Below, piece after piece: positions 60,501 to 64,000 of a stretch of 64,000 nucleotides of DNA. Position 1 is the stretch's first letter. Each line of letters opens with the position of its first letter. Under the pieces are notes generated by a model. It did no database searches. It worked only from the letters and a program-made list of their open reading frames with translations, and was not told the DNA's origin. The stretch lies in contig CM045758.1 in assembly GCA_025200525.1 (NCBI GenBank), positions 66,028,598 through 66,092,597 on the forward strand, read 5' to 3'. The stretch is from Camellia lanceoleosa (taxonomy: Eukaryota > Streptophyta > Magnoliopsida > Ericales > Theaceae). Made by a program: the position numbers and the translations under genes.

Positions 60501-61550
60501 TCCGTTAAATCTGGTTATTTCATGGCAGTGGGTAGGGGAGTCTCTGAAGTTCATGGAATAGGGGTCAGTTGTTGGTGTAGGAAGAAGTTATGGAATCTTC
60601 ATATTCCGGCAAAATGGGCTTTATTTCTATGGAAATTAACTCATAGAATTTTACCTGCTAATGCTGCTTTAATTAGTAGAGGAGTAGGGGTTGATATTCG
60701 ATGCACAAGATGTTTGAAGGAAGAAGAATCTGTGAAACATCTTTGTTTTCTTTGCCTTTTTGCCAAGCACATTTGGAGGGGTTCTCGGCTGGGGCTGGAT
60801 TTTGAATCTGAGCAAAGTTTATTAGTTCAGGAATGGATTGAGTGGTGGTTTCCAAATGCACCAGATGAGCTGACTATAGTGGATGCAATCAAGGTTTTTT
60901 GGGAATATGGATCCACATGAACAAGGCTGTATTTCAAAAGGATATTGAGCATCCGATTCGGACTATTGAGTGGATTAATCACCTCGATTTAACTTCAAAT
61001 AGATAACTTCATGCTAAATTGATGGGGATTAATTCTGTCCAATATAGGGGGGATGTTTTTTTTATTATTACTAACAATGCTTGTTGCTGTCCAGATTCTA
61101 TTGTGCACAGATTTTTGATCGATGGAGCATGGAGGCAACAATCATCTCAAGCTGGGGCAACGTGGGTTTCGATGAACTACAATGGAAATCCAATCATAAA
61201 ACAGCAATTTTCTTTTACAACATCTTCAGCACTAGTGGCAGAGGCAAATGCATGTTTGGAGATGCTCAAATGGTGTTCACAACACCAGATTATGCCAGCC
61301 AATATTCTTACAGATTGTCAAATGTTGGTAATGTGAATTAAATCAAATTGTATTCTATCTTGAAGGATATTAATTATTTTTGTAGTGTTTTGGATCATGT
61401 TTGTATTACTAAGGTAAATACAAAGGATGTTCAATTTGCCCATGAGGCAGCGAAGTTAGCCTTAGGTAAGGACTAATTTTATTTTGTATGCAAATATGTA
61501 TGACTGTATCTATTCCATTTTAATGAATGCCCTTATTTCCTTTCAAAATA
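57585..61550 (+). pseudogene. L1-type LINE, ORF2 remnant
   Basis: Blocks in order on the plus strand: endonuclease remnant (57757-58100, LAFLMETKMEAKKLEWLGL); linker with LHLGDRNTKYFHMAVIIRAN (58483-58689); RT (about 58840-59979) with KAPGPDGM, NDFHPISLCNVVYKIISKVM, LRQGDPLSPYLLLLVIQALS and catalytic FADD; zinc-binding RT-associated domain (about 60580-60790, HIPAKWALFLWKLTHRILPA); RNase H-like end (61120-61340, ALVAEANACLEMLKW). Stops and frameshifts throughout show it is dead. The 3' end near 61510-61548 has the TTAATGAATGCCCTTATTTCC-type tail common to plant L1s, shortened here. No target duplication was found. Confidence 0.9.
57865..57955 (+). repeat. 40-bp tandem duplication inside the LINE endonuclease
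   Basis: Two copies of a unit beginning AGGAGGTTTATGGGCAGCAT lie head to tail, ending in GATGACTTATG. It is probably replication slippage after the element died. Confidence 0.7.
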
Positions 61551-62354
61551 ACCTTAACCTAATTTATTAGGATCCTCACCTCTTTCATTTATTCTAAATT
61601 TACGACCCTCGGCTGGTCATCCATGTATCATCCCTACCACCATTGTTCCTCTTGTAGCCTCTGCAACCAATTCACCCTCTCTATTCTCCCATGCGGTGAA
61701 AAACCTAGACTCCTCATCCTCCCCATCCTCCTTTGAAAACCCTAGCTACAATCTTTCTTTATGCAAAACCCTAGCTACATTATTTCTCTATTTCTACTAA
61801 TCACGTTCTATCTTAGTCATTTAGGATTAAGGTGGTGCGCAACAAGAGGATCATCGAAGGTGTGAAAGAGGTGGTTGAAAGGGGCTAGAATGGCAAACGA
61901 GCAGAGAAAAAAGTCACCAGAGGTACGAAGGAGGGGATGAGATAGAAGACAAGTACGGACAAAGATTGTTGGATGTACAAATAGAGTGGTAAGGAGGTGG
62001 TTGGAGTGGCAAAGGAAGGTAGGGAATACTTGAAGAGGGCTACCAGAGGTGGTGGCAGTAATAACAGCCATAAGTGGGGATAGTGGAGGAGGATGCCGAA
62101 AGAAAACTTGTGGCAATGGTGGGGGTCTAGAGAATGGGGGTATTCTTGATATTGTGGTAAGAGTTCAAAGAAAAAGATGATGGAGAGCAATTTTGGTGGC
62201 GAAGGTTCAAAAAAGCCGAGTCCTACACTTCTTCTCTCTCTCTCTCTTTTTTCTTTTTTCTTTTTTCTTCGCTAGGTACATAAGAAGATCTAATTTACAT
62301 AAATTGTTAATGATTATTTCCAAACAGGGAACTAATCACCAATGAATAGAGTAA
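61551..62354. other. Gene-free DNA
   Basis: No gene is supported. The two overlapping minus open frames (61817-62190) are of biased composition and have no recognisable domain. A TC microsatellite lies near 62234-62247. Confidence 0.5.
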
Positions 62355-62476
62355 TGTTAGGGACTTCAAATATTTTATCAAATATCCTAAATGGGTGTGA
62401 GACCCACATGGGACTCACACGATGGGAGTCTCACACCCATATAAGATATTTAATAAAACATTTAAGATCCCTAACA
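62355..62476. mobile_element. Foldback MITE (about 122 bp)
   Basis: It is nearly one long hairpin: TGTTAGGGACTTCAAATATT at one end and, inverted, TGTTAGGGATCTTAAATGTT at the other, meeting near ATGGGTGTGAGAC. The interior loop is short. The target duplication is unclear in A/T flanks. Confidence 0.65.
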
Positions 62477-62718
62477 TTTTTCCTAATGAATATATGTACA
62501 CAATGAAACAAATGAACATCACTAGCAGCGAAGATGGAATAAGGTATCTTTATTACTACCCCATGCTTTCCTAGAGCAAATTAATCTCACAACCGGTGAT
62601 ATATATTACCATACCAACTTCAGAGAAAACCCAAGTCAGCAAAAATGTTATGTAGCTCTCTCTCTCATGCTTCTCTACATACTTGGATTATTTACAAATG
62701 AATTTCGAATCATTTTTA

Positions 62719-63172
62719 TCAAAAATACCATTTTGGTCTTACTTCTGCTTCCTTTTCTGTTAACTCCCTGTACTGGTACCGCTCTCCTCCATCCTTCCCC
62801 ACCGGCATAGGTGGCCTAACGAAAATCTCAACTGGTTTAGGGACATGGACTCCCAGAAGCAACTTTTTCTCTGTTTCTTCCAAATTCGAGTCCCAAACTC
62901 CAGGAGATTTACCTATTGGTTCAACAGCAATCCATCCAAGTCCAGATATAGCTACATCACAAGCTGGTCTGCTAAGGCAACATAACGAGAAATTTAAAAT
63001 AAATCACTCTATGGAAAATGGGTTGGGGTGGTTGTTTACTTAAAAAAAAAAATCAATCACACCTCTGTGCATCTTCAAATTTTATTTGCAATTGGCGCTC
63101 TGTCTCGAGTCCTACCCAGTTGTCGGCCTTCTGTTTGCCAGTTGGAGGTGTCAATAGAATTCCAAGTTCTCT
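62719..63172 (-). CDS. BPG2: BPG2-like chloroplast GTPase, last two exons (partial)
   Basis: The exons are 63172-63063 and about 62968-62719, with a GT-AG intron of about 94 bp. The protein reads ...RELGILLTPPTGKQKADNWV, then DVAISGLGWIAVEPIGKSPG, and ends KPVEIFVRPPMPVGKDGGER...YRELTEKEAEVRPKWYF with a stop at 62719-62721. This is the C-terminal domain of the YqeH-type circularly permuted GTPase family; in plants BRASSINAZOLE-INSENSITIVE-PALE GREEN 2 is chloroplast-located and needed for plastid rRNA processing. The GTPase domain lies beyond the window end. The acceptor of the last exon could be at 62971 or 62968; no lesion was seen. Naming to BPG2 rather than a paralogue is from memory of the family. 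Confidence 0.8.
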
Positions 63173-64000
63173 CTGCAATGACAAAGAGAGAGCCCCAATT
63201 ATTCAAACAGCAAATACGAGATTATGGTGGTTAGAATATTAGGATGGACGATTCAATATGGGTTTCAACCAAAACGATTCAATTCATGCTGTAGAATCTT
63301 AAATTGAGTAAATTGTACGATTTAATTGTGATTCAGTGTGATTCAATTCTATTTGGCTAATGCAGGAAACATCATTTTTGCAAAATAAAAAAAGAAATCA
63401 ATTAATTATATTGATATAAGTGATTTTATATGTATATTACATATATATAATTAAGTGGTATGATATTTATTTCATTTTAAACACTACATATATTTTATAT
63501 GTACACACATATATAAAATTATATATTATGCTAAATAAAATGAATCTTACAATTCCTAATTCACTATTTTAACAAAACGATTTACAATTTCATTCGCAAT
63601 TTGACAACAATGGATGAGATATAAAAGAGAAGAAAGCCAATTTAACAGATGTAAAGGAGAGAGAAATTTCTTCTGGCTGGTGTTGTGTGTGCGCCTGCAT
63701 TGGGCATTTGTTAATCGCAAAAATTTCTACATCAATAGCTTCAACTACCCAACACAATGGAAATAGCAAAATGATGGTTCATATTCTTAGAGATTTTTAG
63801 ACTGCATTTGGTTCTCTTTTGGAATTATAATTTCAATCAAAAAATTTTAAAATTCATAACCAAACACACAATTCAAAACTCATTTCAAAACTCAAAACCA
63901 AATTCTTTTCAAAAAAATATTTTTTTATTTTGTTTTTTAAAATTATTTTTAGAATCATGATTTGAGCGTGGTGAAAACCGGACCGGTGAGCAAACCGTAA
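63173..64000 (-). other. Intron of the BPG2-like gene, cut by the window end
   Basis: The stretch is AT-rich with no exon recognised. A TTTGGTT...AACCAAA-type inverted patch lies at about 63795-63900 and may be a small MITE. Confidence 0.4.

Overview
The window is nuclear DNA of an angiosperm, probably a woody eudicot (inferred). It is AT-rich, has intron-rich genes with GT-AG junctions, and is packed with plant-type transposable elements. Nothing prokaryotic, no CRISPR array and no rRNA or tRNA gene was seen.

Layout. 1-3.5 kb: old GTTATGAC-type repeats invaded by a 1.2-kb TIR transposon and a small MITE. 3.5-15.7 kb (minus): a 20-exon SMC2 (condensin) gene whose introns hold a SINE and GTGTCC-type repeats. 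The exon model gives 1176 codons plus stop, but only after allowing six single-base losses, all in mononucleotide runs; there is also one in-frame nonsense codon. 16-24.4 kb: AT-rich DNA, a MITE split by a 2.4-kb solo-LTR-like unit (A), and a second LTR-like unit (C). 24.6-27.3 kb (minus): decayed FAR1/MULE-type gene. 27.7-30.1 kb: hAT-like element holding solo LTR B. 31.1-32.1 kb: diverged tandem array. 33.7-48.0 kb: LTR-like unit D, interrupted by a full-length Ty3/gypsy element of Tat type (34741-46492). That element has gag-pol on the minus strand and a three-exon antisense gene of 600 codons on the plus strand, followed by a 65-bp hairpin minisatellite. 49.3-51.2 kb: solo LTR E. 51-57.5 kb: gene-poor DNA with MITEs and microsatellites. 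57.6-61.5 kb (plus): decayed L1-type LINE. 62.7-63.2 kb (minus): the last two exons of a BPG2-like (YqeH-type) chloroplast GTPase gene that continues past the window edge.

Only SMC2 and BPG2 are host genes in the ordinary sense. The least explained signals are three. First, dense palindromic words (CTCGAG, or ACGT-core words in one copy) sit inside the LTR-like units. Second, a degenerate CCGARNTAA word is heavily over-represented on one strand of the Tat element. Third, the antisense intron-bearing ORF of that element is open throughout although gag-pol beside it is broken in many places. All assignments come from reading the sequence; no database search was run.
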